A DNA stretch of 42,622 bases from Anaerolineae bacterium (GTDB lineage Bacteria > Chloroflexota > Anaerolineae > B4-G1 > DUEL01). Each line of letters begins with the position of its first letter. Within the stretch, counting starts at the first letter, position 1. The stretch covers positions 1 to 42,622 of the forward strand of contig JANXCY010000002.1 in assembly GCA_025060135.1 (NCBI GenBank), in the 5' to 3' direction. Below the pieces are notes generated by a model. That model had not been told where the DNA came from and did not search any database. It saw only the letters and a program-made list of their open reading frames with translations. Below, piece by piece: positions 17,079-25,898 of the stretch. The position numbers were made by a program, and so were the translations under genes.

Positions 17079-18059
17079 CTACTGGGCCTTGCCATAGGCA
17101 ATGACGGCGAAATCGGCGGGGACGCTTTTATAGACCGTAAAACGCATCTGGAAGGGGACAGCAGCGCCGGGGGCCAGACCGTTTCCCACGTCTACCCTCT
17201 GCTGGCGGAAGCCGGTAACCAGGCCGGTCTCGTCGTAAGTGGTGGCCACAACGATGACCGTCGCGGCAATACGCTCCGGATCGCGGTTCCGCACGGCTCC
17301 GGAAATTTCAAAGTGGGGGCCGTACGGGGTACCCGTAACCTCTTCTATGGCCATCGGCACATATCGGGCGGCTAATTCGCCTGCTGCCTCGCCGCGTAGG
17401 GCTACTACCTGATGGCTGACAAAGTTGGGAGGGGGAGCAGTGAATAACAGAGAAAAGGGTGCCCGGGCAGCCGGGGGCAGGAGGTCAACCGCCGCAAAGA
17501 CGTTCCCTCCAATGAGCGCATTGCCGGAGGCATCAAAGAGAGTTACCCGCACCTGCACGTTGGTCAACACCTCGGCGGTGGTATTCACCACTTCTCCCAG
17601 GCAGTGAAGGCTCCCCACCGGCGTCTCGTAGAAACCCACCCCACGGATGCCAAAGGGCATGGGGGTGGGCGTGGGGAGGAGTTCAGTAGGAGCCATCGCC
17701 TCTTCGCGACCGGTGGGGATGATCAGCGTCTGGCCGGGCCGGAGGAACAGCGGGTTCTGGATATTGTTGATTCGCTGGAGTGCCTCCACGCTGACTCCGT
17801 AGGTGGCGGCGATCCCCGAGAGGGTATCGCCTTCCCGGACGACGTAGATAATGGGAGTCGGGGTGATCGTGGGGGTCGGGGAAGGCCCCACGAGTTCGCC
17901 GCTCGCGCCAGGAACCGGCGAAACGGAGGGCGGAGGAGAGGTCAGGGTGGGAAAGGGAGAAGGCGGAGTCTCTGTGGCTGGCGGGGTGATTACGCTTCCG
18001 CACCCGGTGGCCACCAGGGCCAGCAACACAGCGCATGGAACGGTCCAGAGCGTTCGCAT
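17079..18059 (-). CDS. LysM-domain lipoprotein
   Basis: 326 aa, with a perfect AGGAGG. The signal peptide ends in a lipobox LVATGC (Cys20), followed by a proline/serine/threonine-rich stalk to residue 70. One LysM domain covers residues about 72-116 ([20 protein letters not shown] to [11 protein letters not shown]), which binds peptidoglycan or another GlcNAc polymer. After a second short linker (PTPTPMP) come two related beta-sandwich segments ([40 protein letters not shown]) of the FxLYD type. The protein probably tethers to the outer membrane face or cell wall. The stop overlaps nothing; the broken acyl-CoA dehydrogenase lies 38 bases downstream. Confidence 0.85.
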   Translation of the reverse strand: MRTLWTVPCAVLLALVATGCGSVITPPATETPPSPFPTLTSPPPSVSPVPGASGELVGPSPTPTITPTPIIYVVREGDTLSGIAATYGVSVEALQRINNIQNPLFLRPGQTLIIPTGREEAMAPTELLPTPTPMPFGIRGVGFYETPVGSLHCLGEVVNTTAEVLTNVQVRVTLFDASGNALIGGNVFAAVDLLPPAARAPFSLLFTAPPPNFVSHQVVALRGEAAGELAARYVPMAIEEVTGTPYGPHFEISGAVRNRDPERIAATVIVVATTYDETGLVTGFRQQRVDVGNGLAPGAAVPFQMRFTVYKSVPADFAVIAYGKAQ

Positions 18060-18076
18060 TGGGTCCTCCTAATAGC

Positions 18077-18082
18077 ATTATA
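18077..18082 (-). promoter_or_regulatory. -10 hexamer for the LysM lipoprotein gene
   Basis: TATAAT on the minus strand, with only a poor -35 (TTACCC, 17-base spacing). The transcript start would fall near 18070, giving a very short leader that just includes the AGGAGG. Confidence 0.4.
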
Positions 18083-18297
18083 CCGCACTCTTTCGGAAAG
18101 GGTAAGGCGACGCCGCCCGCCTTTGCTGACGCCGAATAGAGGGTCGGCGAAGGCTGACTTGTTGCGAACGAAGGGAGCCACCTGGCCGAAGGCCCAAGCA
18201 AGGGCAACTTTCCTCGGTGCCCAGCAGCGGCTAACCGATGCCCGACAACATTGGGATGCACCCCGCGCCCGAACACCCGACGCCCGCGCCCCTGGGC
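18083..18297. other. Non-coding stretch between LysM lipoprotein and fur
   Basis: About 215 GC-rich bases with no supportable gene. On the minus strand GAGGAAAGT occurs (near 18210), which recalls an RNase P motif, but the other conserved RNase P regions are absent. I see no named RNA, riboswitch or repeat here. Confidence 0.35.
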
Positions 18298-18325
18298 TTG
18301 ACATTTACCGCTAACAGGTTATAAT
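18298..18325 (+). promoter_or_regulatory. Perfect-consensus promoter of the fur-feo operon
   Basis: TTGACA at 18298-18303 and TATAAT at 18320-18325, with a 16-base spacer, 35 bases before the fur ATG. Confidence 0.75.
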
Positions 18326-18347
18326 TGTAAATGAGAATCAATTGCAA
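18325..18347 (+). promoter_or_regulatory. Fur-box-like operator
   Basis: An AT-rich imperfect palindrome, TTG...TGAGAATCA...CAA, lies directly behind the -10 and over the expected transcript start. The left half TGAGAAT matches six of seven bases of the Fur heptamer TGATAAT; the right half is weaker. The placement would let Fur-iron block the promoter and so autoregulate fur and the feo genes. Confidence 0.6.
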
Positions 18348-18359
18348 AGATGCTGACCG

Positions 18360-18806
18360 ATGGAAGAAGAGGTCGTTCGTTCGCTGGCTAGTGCTCTGCA
18401 GGCTGGAGGGCATCGCCTTACCCGCCAGCGACGAGTCGTTCTGGAGGTACTGGAGGAGAGCCACGAGCATCTGGATGCGGAGGCTCTGTACGAACGGGCT
18501 CGCCAACGGACATCCCGTATCAGCCTGGCAACCGTGTATCGCACGGTTGCGGTCCTGAAACAAATGGGGCTGATTACCGAACATTCTCTGGGAGAGGAGC
18601 ATGGCCACTTTGAGACCGTCCGGGAGGTTCCCCATTACCATTTTACCTGCCTGGGTTGCGGAGCGGTGGTGGAGTTTGATGCCCCCCAGGTGGAGGAGAT
18701 CCTTCAGGAACTGGCGGAGCGGGAAGGGCTGGAGGTCTGCGGCGTCCAGTTCGCTCTCATTGGCTATTGTGCCCACTGCCGCACCGGAGGAGGAGATGCC
18801 CAATGA
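18360..18806 (+). CDS. fur: Fur family metal-responsive repressor
   Basis: 148 aa. The winged-helix DNA-binding domain covers residues about 1-85 (GGHRLTRQRRVVLEVLEESH, LATVYRTVAVLKQMGLI). The dimerization/metal domain follows, with the HHFE-like HGHFE and PHYHFTCLGCG. The structural zinc site uses C97/C100 and C137/C140. It binds DNA when loaded with Fe(II) or a similar metal. Because it heads an operon with feoA and feoB and has a Fur-box-like site at its own promoter, an iron role is more likely than zinc (Zur) or peroxide (PerR). The ATG overlaps no gene; the feoA start lies 11 bases inside its 3' end. Confidence 0.92.
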   Translation: MEEEVVRSLASALQAGGHRLTRQRRVVLEVLEESHEHLDAEALYERARQRTSRISLATVYRTVAVLKQMGLITEHSLGEEHGHFETVREVPHYHFTCLGCGAVVEFDAPQVEEILQELAEREGLEVCGVQFALIGYCAHCRTGGGDAQ

Positions 18807-19062
18807 GCGACCCCCCTCGTTGGGTGAAAGGGTCTGCCCGCTGAGCGCGCTGCGGGGTGGGGAGGTGGGCGTTGTGGCCGCTCTTTCCGGCGGGCACAGC
18901 CTGCGTGGCCGGATGCTGGCTTTTGGTCTCACCCCCGGTGCCGAGGTTACTGTCCTGCAGAACTACGGGCATGGCCCGATGATGGTCCAGGTACGGGGCA
19001 CCCGGGTGGCCCTGGGACGAGGAGAGGCCGCGAACATTCTGGTCCGACGGAGGATGGAGTGA
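18796..19062 (+). CDS. feoA: FeoA ferrous-iron transport accessory protein
   Basis: 88 aa, SH3-like. The ATG at 18796 has GGAGGA four bases upstream and overlaps the 3' end of fur by 11 bases; a TTG at 18817 is an alternative. Family features: LSALRGGEVGVVAALSGG, LRGRMLAFGLTPGAEVTVLQ, and GTRVALGRGEAANILVR. FeoA binds or modulates FeoB. Its stop overlaps the feoB GTG (GTGA), so translation is coupled. Confidence 0.92.
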   Translation: MPNERPPSLGERVCPLSALRGGEVGVVAALSGGHSLRGRMLAFGLTPGAEVTVLQNYGHGPMMVQVRGTRVALGRGEAANILVRRRME

Positions 19063-21092
19063 GCGCTCATGCCATACCGGAAACCGAGGTTTCCTCCCGG
19101 CTCAGAGAACGTTCCATTCTGGTCGCGCTGGCGGGCCAGCCCAACGTGGGCAAATCTACGCTTTTCAACCGACTGACCGGCCTCCACCAGCATGTGGGGA
19201 ACTGGCCGGGTAAGACGGTGGAGCGTAAGGAAGGGCATTTCACCTGCAACGGGGTCTCCTATCGGCTGGTGGACCTCCCCGGTACCTACAGTCTGACGGC
19301 CAACTCGCCGGAGGAACTCATTGCCCGGGAGTTTATCCTGCGAGAGCGGCCCGATGTGGTCGTGGCGGTGGTGGATGCGGCGACGTTGGAGCGCAGCCTG
19401 TATCTGGTGGCGGAACTCCTGCCCTTGCCCGTGCCTGTCGTGGTTGCCCTGAATATGATGGACGTCGCCCGGCAGGAGGGGATTTATGTGGAACCGGAGG
19501 TTCTCCAGGCCGCGCTGGGAGTCCCGGTGGTGCCGATGTCGGCGACGCGCGGGATCGGGGTGCCGGAGTTGGTGGAGACGGTGGAGCGGCTCGCGCGGGG
19601 CGAACTTCCTTACGCCCCGCGCCTTCCCCGGATTCGCCCCGATCACCAGGAAGTGCTGGATACCATTGGGGAACACATCGCCAGGTACGTTCCGGCGCCG
19701 TATCCCCGGGACTGGGTGGCATTGAAGTTGCTGGAAGGCGACCCAGAGGTAACCCGGATGATGCAGGGAACGATGCCACCGGAACAGTGGGAGAAGGTCT
19801 ACGCGCTCCTTCGTGCCCACGACGATGCGCAGGTCGCCGTCGCCAGCGGGCGGTATGAGTGGATTGGCCGGATGGTACGCGCCGCTGTTACCCGACCGCG
19901 CTTGGGGCAAATCGGGCTAACAGAGCGGCTGGACCGCTGGGCCACCCATCCGTTCTGGGGACTGGTCATCCTGGCGGGCGTCCTGGGGCTGGTCTTCTGG
20001 CTGACCTATACCGTTGGTACCCCATTGCAGGATGGGCTGGAGGTCTATGTCATCGGTGCACTGGCGGAGAGAGCACGAAGTCTGTTCATAGGCATGCCCG
20101 CCTGGTTCTCCAATCTCCTGGCGGATGGGATGATAGGCGGAGTTGGTGCCGTGTTGACCTTCCTCCCTATCCTGGTCATTTTCTTTGCGGCCATGGCGTT
20201 TCTGGAGGATGTGGGCTATATGGCCCGCGCGGCCTATGTGATGGACAGCCTGATGCACCGGATCGGATTGCACGGCAAATCATTCCTGCCCCTCTTCCTG
20301 GGATTCGGGTGCAATGTCCCAGCCATCCTGGGGACCCGGGTGATTGAATCCCGCCAGGCGCGCCTTTTAACCATCCTGCTGGCTCCGCTGGTTCCCTGTA
20401 CAGCCCGCATGGCCGTGGTGGCATTCCTGGCACCCGCTTTCTTCGGCCCCGCCGCCCTCCTGGTCTCCTGGGGCCTGATCCTGACCCCTATCCTTATCCT
20501 GGCGCTCACCGGCGCAGTGATCAACTCCCTGCTGTTTCGGGGACAGCGGTCGGCGTTCATTATGGAATTGCCCCTCTATCACCTTCCCAATTGGCGGACG
20601 ATTGGTCTCTCCCTCTGGCACCGAAGCCTTTCCTTTGTCCGTAAGGCTGGGACCGTGATCTTGGCGGTCTCGGTAGTGGTCTGGGGGCTTTCAGCCTTCC
20701 CCGGGGAGAACGTGGAGGAGAGTTATCTGGCCCGAATCGGGCAATGGTTGGAACCGCTCGGACGAGGGGCCGGGCTGGACTGGCGGTTGACAGTGGCGTT
20801 GCTGAGCAGTTTCATCGCCAAGGAAAATTCCATCGCCACGCTGGGAGTGCTCTTCCGAGCCGGAGAGGAGAGTCTGGCCGACCTGCTGGCAGCGACTTAT
20901 TCGCCCGTCGTGGCACTGGCCTATCTGGTGGTGCAGACGCTCTTTATCCCCTGCGTGGCGACCGTGGGAGTTGTCCATCAAGAGACGGCTTCCTGGCGTT
21001 GGACGCTCTTCAGCGTGGGACTGCTGTTGGTGATCTCCCTGGCGGCCGGGATGTTGGTCTTCCAAGTGGGCACATGGATAGCCGGGCTCTGA
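19059..21092 (+). CDS. feoB: FeoB ferrous-iron transporter with GTPase domain
   Basis: 677 aa, GTG start at 19059 overlapping the feoA stop. The N-terminal GTPase has G1 GQPNVGKST (residues 26-34), G2 around NWPGKTVE, G3 DLPGTYS (72-78), G4 NMMD (132-135) and G5 SATRG. Two Gate repeats and a core domain form the Fe(II) path in the membrane; the conserved FLPLFLGFGCNVPAILGTR carries the essential cysteine, and the second gate has LLSSFIAKENSIATLGVLF. The protein is complete. Expression is probably repressed by Fur under iron sufficiency through the promoter at 18298. Confidence 0.95.
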   Translation: MSAHAIPETEVSSRLRERSILVALAGQPNVGKSTLFNRLTGLHQHVGNWPGKTVERKEGHFTCNGVSYRLVDLPGTYSLTANSPEELIAREFILRERPDVVVAVVDAATLERSLYLVAELLPLPVPVVVALNMMDVARQEGIYVEPEVLQAALGVPVVPMSATRGIGVPELVETVERLARGELPYAPRLPRIRPDHQEVLDTIGEHIARYVPAPYPRDWVALKLLEGDPEVTRMMQGTMPPEQWEKVYALLRAHDDAQVAVASGRYEWIGRMVRAAVTRPRLGQIGLTERLDRWATHPFWGLVILAGVLGLVFWLTYTVGTPLQDGLEVYVIGALAERARSLFIGMPAWFSNLLADGMIGGVGAVLTFLPILVIFFAAMAFLEDVGYMARAAYVMDSLMHRIGLHGKSFLPLFLGFGCNVPAILGTRVIESRQARLLTILLAPLVPCTARMAVVAFLAPAFFGPAALLVSWGLILTPILILALTGAVINSLLFRGQRSAFIMELPLYHLPNWRTIGLSLWHRSLSFVRKAGTVILAVSVVVWGLSAFPGENVEESYLARIGQWLEPLGRGAGLDWRLTVALLSSFIAKENSIATLGVLFRAGEESLADLLAATYSPVVALAYLVVQTLFIPCVATVGVVHQETASWRWTLFSVGLLLVISLAAGMLVFQVGTWIAGL

Positions 21093-21126
21093 ACGTAGGA
21101 GAGGGCTGCCGAGAGCGTATCTGAGA

Positions 21127-21298
21127 GCATGTCTGAAAAAGACCGAAGGTCGCGTAGCGCAGGCGGTTCGTCTGTGATGGGTGGCCCGACGGTCTTCCGC
21201 CCCGTAGCGCAGGCTGCTGCGAGCCTGGATGCTGCAGGTCTGGCGGCCTGCGCTACGGCGCCCCAAGTCCCTGGAGAACCTGAATTTTCAGACCATGC
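21127..21298. mobile_element. 172-bp MITE-like element with terminal inverted repeats
   Basis: The ends are inverted copies: GCATGTCTGAAAA at 21127 and TTTTCAGACCATGC at 21285-21298 (one extra base). Inside, GTAGCGCAGGC occurs twice as a direct copy (from about 21164 and 21210) and once inverted as GCCTGCGCTAC (from about 21246), so the right half can fold into a long hairpin. It has no ORF of its own. It separates feoB from the feoC-like gene. Origin by a small transposable element is inferred; no transposase is in the window. Confidence 0.55.
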
Positions 21299-21312
21299 AT
21301 TGAGGTGAAAGG

Positions 21313-21555
21313 GTGAACGGTTTGCTGGAACGGTTGTTGGAGATTCTGCAGGCCGGAGGCACCCATCGGGTGTCTGACCTGGCTCATATGCTGGATACGA
21401 CACCCGCGCTGGTAGAGATGATGCTGGAGGAACTGGCGCGCGCCGGGTATGTGAAACCGATCGCCGCCTGCGCGGAACCGTGCACTGCTTGTCCTCTGAC
21501 CGATTCCTGCATCCCCGCCCAAGCAGGGAAAGCATGGGTACTCGCTCGCTTCTGA
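21313..21555 (+). CDS. feoC: FeoC-like winged-helix protein
   Basis: 80 aa, GTG start with GAGGTG upstream. Residues 1-50 form a small winged helix (LLERLLEILQAGGTHRVSDL, then VEMMLEELARAGYV). Residues 51-68 hold a cysteine cluster, CAEPCTACPLTDSC, as in FeoC proteins that bind an Fe-S cluster. The position after feoB supports this. Its role is likely to be FeoB stability or iron/oxygen sensing. It is separated from feoB by the 172-bp element, which could uncouple its expression. Confidence 0.85.
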   Translation: MNGLLERLLEILQAGGTHRVSDLAHMLDTTPALVEMMLEELARAGYVKPIAACAEPCTACPLTDSCIPAQAGKAWVLARF

Positions 21556-21697
21556 GGAGTCCAACGTTCTCTGCTTCGGTGCAAGCCCGGTCAGTCGCTG
21601 GCGCCAATCGCTGTTACCCTCCTGTCCTTGGGCCAGAAGATAGCCCGTGCTGTCCCCCTGATCGGCATCCGTGGGATTGGTCCCCTGCTTCTCCCTA

Positions 21698-22144
21698 TCA
21701 ACGCCAGGTGGGGCAGGAAGATTCCGGGGGCACGGAGGGCAGGTCAGCGGCGCTGAAACTCTCCGGCAGCAACTGGCTCAGAGTGGTCTGCCGGTAATGG
21801 CCCGCTGCGTCGCCGATGAGAATGATGAGGTCATCAGCAAATTCCCGCAGGGTCTGGCGGCAGGCGCCGCAGGGCATCCCACCGTTTTCGGTTACCACCG
21901 CGATGGCCACGAACTCCCGCTCCCCCTCGGAGACGGCTTTCACCACGGCCGTCCGCTCAGCACAGGTGCTGAGCGGGTAGACGGCGTTCTCCACGTTGCA
22001 GCCGGTGTAGATACGCCCGGAGCGGCCCAGCAACGCCGCGCCGACGCGGTAGTGGGAATAGGGCGCGTAGGCCCGCTCCCGGGCCTGGCGGGCGTGCTCC
22101 AGCAGGAGCTGAGGGTCCCATTCGGCCTCTGAGGATGCGTTCAT
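21698..22144 (-). CDS. cdd: Cytidine deaminase
   Basis: 148 aa, homotetrameric-type cytidine deaminase. The zinc site is CNVENAVYPLSTCAERTAV (Cys61 with catalytic Glu63) and PCGACRQ (Cys92, Cys95). It deaminates cytidine and deoxycytidine in pyrimidine salvage. The last 25 residues (LPESFSAADLPSV and on) are an ordinary LLP-F tail. It is the last gene of a minus-strand series and lies 57 bases behind the CorC-like gene. It converges on feoC with about 140 bases between stops that show no terminator I can name. Confidence 0.93.
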   Translation of the reverse strand: MNASSEAEWDPQLLLEHARQARERAYAPYSHYRVGAALLGRSGRIYTGCNVENAVYPLSTCAERTAVVKAVSEGEREFVAIAVVTENGGMPCGACRQTLREFADDLIILIGDAAGHYRQTTLSQLLPESFSAADLPSVPPESSCPTWR

Positions 22145-22201
22145 GGTTCCAGGCTGTTCCAGAGGGGTGGCCTGTGGCTATCCCATCCCAACCCTTGTCC
22201 T

Positions 22202-23497
22202 TCACTTCTCTCGGGTCATCCGCACTTTGCGGATGCGCCGACCGGAGACGGTCAGCACCTCGATCCGCCACTCTCCGATCTGGAGATGGTCGCCGGGGAT
22301 GGGCACCCGGCCCAACGCGTCGTAGATGAGCCCTCCCAGCGTATCTGCGGCTCCGGTCGGCAGACTGGCCTCCAGGAGGTCGTTGACGTCGTCCAGGTTC
22401 ATCCGCGCGTCCAGGATGTACTCGCCGTCTCTAACCTGCTCAAAGGAGGGCTCTTCTATGTCGTACTCGTCCTGAATCTCTCCGACAATTTCCTCCAGGA
22501 TGTCCTCCACGGTTACCAGGCCTGCGGTACCGCCGTACTCGTCCACCACAATCGCCATGTGGATGCGCCGCTGTTGCATTTCCCGCAGCAGGTCGTTCAC
22601 CTTCTTGGTCTCTGGCACAAAGTAGGCTGGACGAAGTATTTCCCGCAGGGGGGGCCGGGGTCCCTCTCCCTGGAGGTGGAGCAACAGGTCTTTGGCGTAC
22701 ACCAATCCCACAATCCCGTCCACTGTCCCCTCATAGACGGGGATGCGGGAATGACCGGTCTTCGCGATGACCCGGACCACCTCCTCCGGTGGTGTCTGGA
22801 CGTCCACCGCGACGATGTCTATACGCGGGACCATGACCTCTCGGGCCATCGTTTCGCCCAGTTCAAAGATGGAGTAAATCATCTCTTTTTCTTCTTCTTC
22901 AATGACTCCTTCTTCTTCTCCGGCGTCCACCAGGGTGCGGATTTCCTCTTCGGTGACCAGGGTGGTGCCGCTGAGAGGGAGACCGCCGAAGGGGGCGGCC
23001 AGGCGGTTACCCACCCAGACCAGCAGACGGACCAGGGGCCAGAGGATGGCGGTCAGCACCTGGAGCGGTCTGGCGAAGCGGATGGCCCACTCTTCCGGGC
23101 GGGCAGCGGTGATGCCCTCCGGCACCAGTTGTCCTGGGACCAGGATGAAGGCTGAGAGGGTGCCGATGACGATCAGCAGCGCGACGCCGTCTGCCCAGGG
23201 GTGCGGGAGTCCGTCGGTGGTCAGAGCCCGGGCCAGCGGGGCGACCAGGGTGAGGGCCGCCAGGGCCGCTGCCAGCGCGGCCAGGAACGCTTTACCCAGG
23301 TAAAGGGTGCCCAGCATGCGGCTGGAATCCTCCGCCAGACGGAGGGCCAGCGCGGCGCGCGGGGCTCCCTCATCGGCCATCTGGCGAAGCCGCCCGCGCC
23401 GGACACTGGCAAACGCGGCCCGGATGCCTGCCAGCAGGCCATGCAGGACGACCAGCAACAGGGTAACAGCCAGGCCGGCCCAGGATGTACGCTCCAT
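22202..23497 (-). CDS. CNNM/CBS-domain CorC-HlyC family protein
   Basis: 431 aa. The N-terminal CNNM (DUF21) membrane domain has about four helices (residues 1-165). Then come the acidic linker [20 protein letters not shown], a CBS pair (about 200-325, [20 protein letters not shown], and [20 protein letters not shown]) and the C-terminal CorC_HlyC domain (about 345-431, [19 protein letters not shown]). Such proteins are linked to magnesium or other cation efflux; older names call them hemolysins without good evidence. The start is 11 bases behind the sbcD stop, so the two are coupled. Confidence 0.9.
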   Translation of the reverse strand: MERTSWAGLAVTLLLVVLHGLLAGIRAAFASVRRGRLRQMADEGAPRAALALRLAEDSSRMLGTLYLGKAFLAALAAALAALTLVAPLARALTTDGLPHPWADGVALLIVIGTLSAFILVPGQLVPEGITAARPEEWAIRFARPLQVLTAILWPLVRLLVWVGNRLAAPFGGLPLSGTTLVTEEEIRTLVDAGEEEGVIEEEEKEMIYSIFELGETMAREVMVPRIDIVAVDVQTPPEEVVRVIAKTGHSRIPVYEGTVDGIVGLVYAKDLLLHLQGEGPRPPLREILRPAYFVPETKKVNDLLREMQQRRIHMAIVVDEYGGTAGLVTVEDILEEIVGEIQDEYDIEEPSFEQVRDGEYILDARMNLDDVNDLLEASLPTGAADTLGGLIYDALGRVPIPGDHLQIGEWRIEVLTVSGRRIRKVRMTREK

Positions 23498-23508
23498 AAA
23501 TCAGAGAA

Positions 23509-24735
23509 CTACGAGGAATGCTCGCCGAAAATCTCGGCCGCCGCCGCCAGCAGTGCCCGGCGGCGGTCCGGGGGAACTTCTTTGGCCTCCAGGTACCGCT
23601 CCAGGAGTTGCGGTGGGGTCAGTTCCTCCGGACGGAGGGTACCCAGGCGCAGGCGCGCCGGGCGTTCCACCTCCCGGCGGATGCTCCCGACGAAGGCCGC
23701 TTCCGCCAGCAGGGGGCGGATTTCTGCATCTCGGACCAATCGCTCCTGCTCTGGGCGCAGTTGGATCTCCACGCGGACCACGGCGTCCCGCAGGTCGTGG
23801 GCGGCGACCATTCGCCGCAGCGCGGCCAGTGGATCCGCCTCCCTCCGTAGGTCAGCCCGGATAGTAAGGAATCGGCGGGCGGCCACCTCTACGAACTCCC
23901 AGGTCGTCTCCCCGCGCCGCAGTTGAACCCAGCAGAAGCCCTTGGGCTCCCCCTCCTCGCCGAAGTCTATCCGCTCCAGGCTACCGGCGTAGACCACCGG
24001 TGGGTACGCGCTCCCGTTCAGGCTCTGATGCTTGTGGATGTGGCCCAGCGCGACGTAGTCCCAGACGGGGTCGGCCAGGGCCGAGAGGAGAACCACTGTA
24101 TCCCGGCCGATCATCACCCCGCGCTCGGAGCCGTAGGTTGCGCCGGAGACGGTCAGGTGAGCCGCCAGGACGGCGGGGATTTCCGGGTCCACCTTTCGGG
24201 CCAGGGCCTGAATGTTGGCGGTAACGATGTGCCGCAGCGCCTCGTCCAGTTGCTCCAGGGAAAGCCCCCGGAACTCCTCGTGGGTCAACAGGCGCTGGCG
24301 GACCGGAAAGGGGACGACAGCCACCTGGACGGGACCGCGCCGGGTGGGAATGCGGAGCAGTTCCTCCTCCCGGCCCACGTAGACGTTGGGGACAGCCAGG
24401 GTGTGGAAGATGTCCACGCTGGAAGCCCGCTGGGGCATAGTCGGCAGGTCGTGGTTGCCGACCAGTAGAAGGACGGGGATGCCTGCATCGGCCAGCCGCT
24501 TGATCCGCCGGGCGAAGGCCCGCTGATAAGTGGGGTTCGGATCGCGGGTTTTATAGGCATCCCCGGCGAAGAGGACCAGGTCGGCCTCATGATTCAGGGC
24601 GTACTCCACCACTTCGTCCAGCCGATCCAGGAAATCCCGCACTCGGCTGTGGACGCCGGTGGTCGGGTCCAGCCGCCCGTAGTTTTCCATCCCAATGTGC
24701 AGGTCCGCAAAGTGGAGAAGGCGAAGAGCTTCCAT
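23509..24735 (-). CDS. sbcD: SbcD/Mre11-type DNA repair nuclease subunit
   Basis: 408 aa. The metallophosphoesterase core has all five motifs: FADLHIG (residues 9-15), LFAGDAYKTRDPNPTYQ, LVGNHDLP, AAHLTVSGATYGSERG and LGHIHKHQ. The C-terminal cap domain, residues about 275-408, is present. SbcD normally pairs with the SMC-like ATPase SbcC to cut hairpins and double-strand ends. No sbcC is in the window; the upstream coiled-coil gene is far too short to be one. It begins 10 bases after the stop of that gene. Confidence 0.88.
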   Translation of the reverse strand: MEALRLLHFADLHIGMENYGRLDPTTGVHSRVRDFLDRLDEVVEYALNHEADLVLFAGDAYKTRDPNPTYQRAFARRIKRLADAGIPVLLLVGNHDLPTMPQRASSVDIFHTLAVPNVYVGREEELLRIPTRRGPVQVAVVPFPVRQRLLTHEEFRGLSLEQLDEALRHIVTANIQALARKVDPEIPAVLAAHLTVSGATYGSERGVMIGRDTVVLLSALADPVWDYVALGHIHKHQSLNGSAYPPVVYAGSLERIDFGEEGEPKGFCWVQLRRGETTWEFVEVAARRFLTIRADLRREADPLAALRRMVAAHDLRDAVVRVEIQLRPEQERLVRDAEIRPLLAEAAFVGSIRREVERPARLRLGTLRPEELTPPQLLERYLEAKEVPPDRRRALLAAAAEIFGEHSS

Positions 24736-24745
24736 TCCCTGCTGC

Positions 24746-25207
24746 TTACTCCGTACTCCGCATTTCGCTTTTCTGCAATTTACGCAGGCCGTTCTCCACC
24801 ACCCGCAAGGTACGGCGCAGTTCCTCTTCTAACTGGCAGAGGACGCCAAAGACATACTCATCGGCTTCCCGGCGCAGGGTGGCTGCTTCCTGCTCCGCTT
24901 GTTCCCGGATGGCAGCAGCCCGGGCCTCAGCGGCGCGGACGACCGCGTGCTCGGCGGTCAGTTCCATGGCCCGTTGCTCGGCCTCCCGGACCCGCCGTTC
25001 CGCCTCCTCGCGCGCCTGGGCCAGGATGCGCTCCCGCTCCTGGTTGACCCGCTGGGCACGGCGGACCTCCTCGGGAATGGAGATCCGCATTTGCTCCACC
25101 AGCGCCAGGATTCGCCGCTCGTCCACCAGGCGAATCGAGGAAAAGAGCAGTCGACGGCTTTTCTTTACCGTTTCCTCCAGCCGGTCTACCAGGTACAGGA
25201 TGTCCAT
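24746..25207 (-). CDS. Coiled-coil protein, V/F-ATPase-subunit-like
   Basis: 153 aa, with GAGGTGAAGC before the ATG. The N-terminus is LYLVDRLEETVKKSRRLLFS, followed by a short proline hinge and a long charged coil (residues about 50-125, ERILAQAREEAERRVREAEQ). It resembles small proteins often labelled ATPase or DivIVA-like that lie beside coaD in Chloroflexota and clostridia; this is from memory. It probably has a cytoplasmic scaffold role. Function is unknown. Confidence 0.7.
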   Translation of the reverse strand: MDILYLVDRLEETVKKSRRLLFSSIRLVDERRILALVEQMRISIPEEVRRAQRVNQERERILAQAREEAERRVREAEQRAMELTAEHAVVRAAEARAAAIREQAEQEAATLRREADEYVFGVLCQLEEELRRTLRVVENGLRKLQKSEMRSTE

Positions 25208-25265
25208 GCTTCACCTCGCGCTGACTGACCCCAGGCCATCTTCGTCTGTCGTCTGTTGTCCGTTG

Positions 25266-25790
25266 TCAATCTCTGAGCGAGACCAGAGGGACCGGGCCTC
25301 GCTGGTGTTCCATTTCCGCGCGTTTGCGGGCCAGCGCGGCGACCACGTTGGGCGGAGCCATCTGGGATACATCCCCACCCAGGAGCGCCACTTCTTTCAG
25401 AATGCTGGAACTGAGAAACGCGTGCTCCTGCCGGGTCATCAGGCAAACAAACTCAATCTCCGGGGCAACCTGTCGGTTGGTCAGAGACATTTGATACTCC
25501 CATTCAAAGTCGCTGACCACCCGCAGGCCCCGGACGATGACTTTCGCGCCAATGCGGCGAGCGAATTCTGCCGTTAACCCACCGTAGGGAAGGACACGGA
25601 TATTGGGCATCTCCTTCAGGGCCTCCTGAGCCAGTTCTATCCGCTCTTCCAGCGAGAAGAGGAGGCTTTTGGAGGGGCGGTCATAAACGCCGATGACCAG
25701 GTCGTCAAAAATGGCCGCGGCGCGAATGGCGATGTCCACGTGGCCAAGGTGGATGGGATCAAAGGTGCCGGGGTAGAGCGCACGACACAT
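25266..25790 (-). CDS. coaD: Phosphopantetheine adenylyltransferase
   Basis: 174 aa from the ATG at 25788-25790, which has AGGAGAA at good distance. The longer frame to 25844 adds residues with no family match. The nucleotidyltransferase motif is GTFDPIHLGH (residues 8-17); the C-terminal LSSSILKEVA corresponds to the family's ISSTxVRE and lacks the usual Arg. It also has RGLRVVSDFEWEYQM, which binds pantetheine. It carries out the fourth step of coenzyme A synthesis in the cytoplasm. It is about 12 residues longer than usual at the C-terminus (EHQRGPVPLVSLRD). Confidence 0.93.
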   Translation of the reverse strand: MCRALYPGTFDPIHLGHVDIAIRAAAIFDDLVIGVYDRPSKSLLFSLEERIELAQEALKEMPNIRVLPYGGLTAEFARRIGAKVIVRGLRVVSDFEWEYQMSLTNRQVAPEIEFVCLMTRQEHAFLSSSILKEVALLGGDVSQMAPPNVVAALARKRAEMEHQRGPVPLVSLRD

Positions 25791-25898
25791 AAAAATTCTC
25801 CTTTGCGCCTGAGTTGGGGGTCTACCGGGAATATGCCCGCCCATCAGAACGTCGCTCCGCTTCGTAACGGCCCAGACGTATCCATTGCCGAGATGCGA

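Noticed and set aside
18181-18260. RNase P RNA on the minus strand because of GAGGAAAGT
   Set aside because: The other conserved RNase P regions are missing, so the short match is taken as chance.
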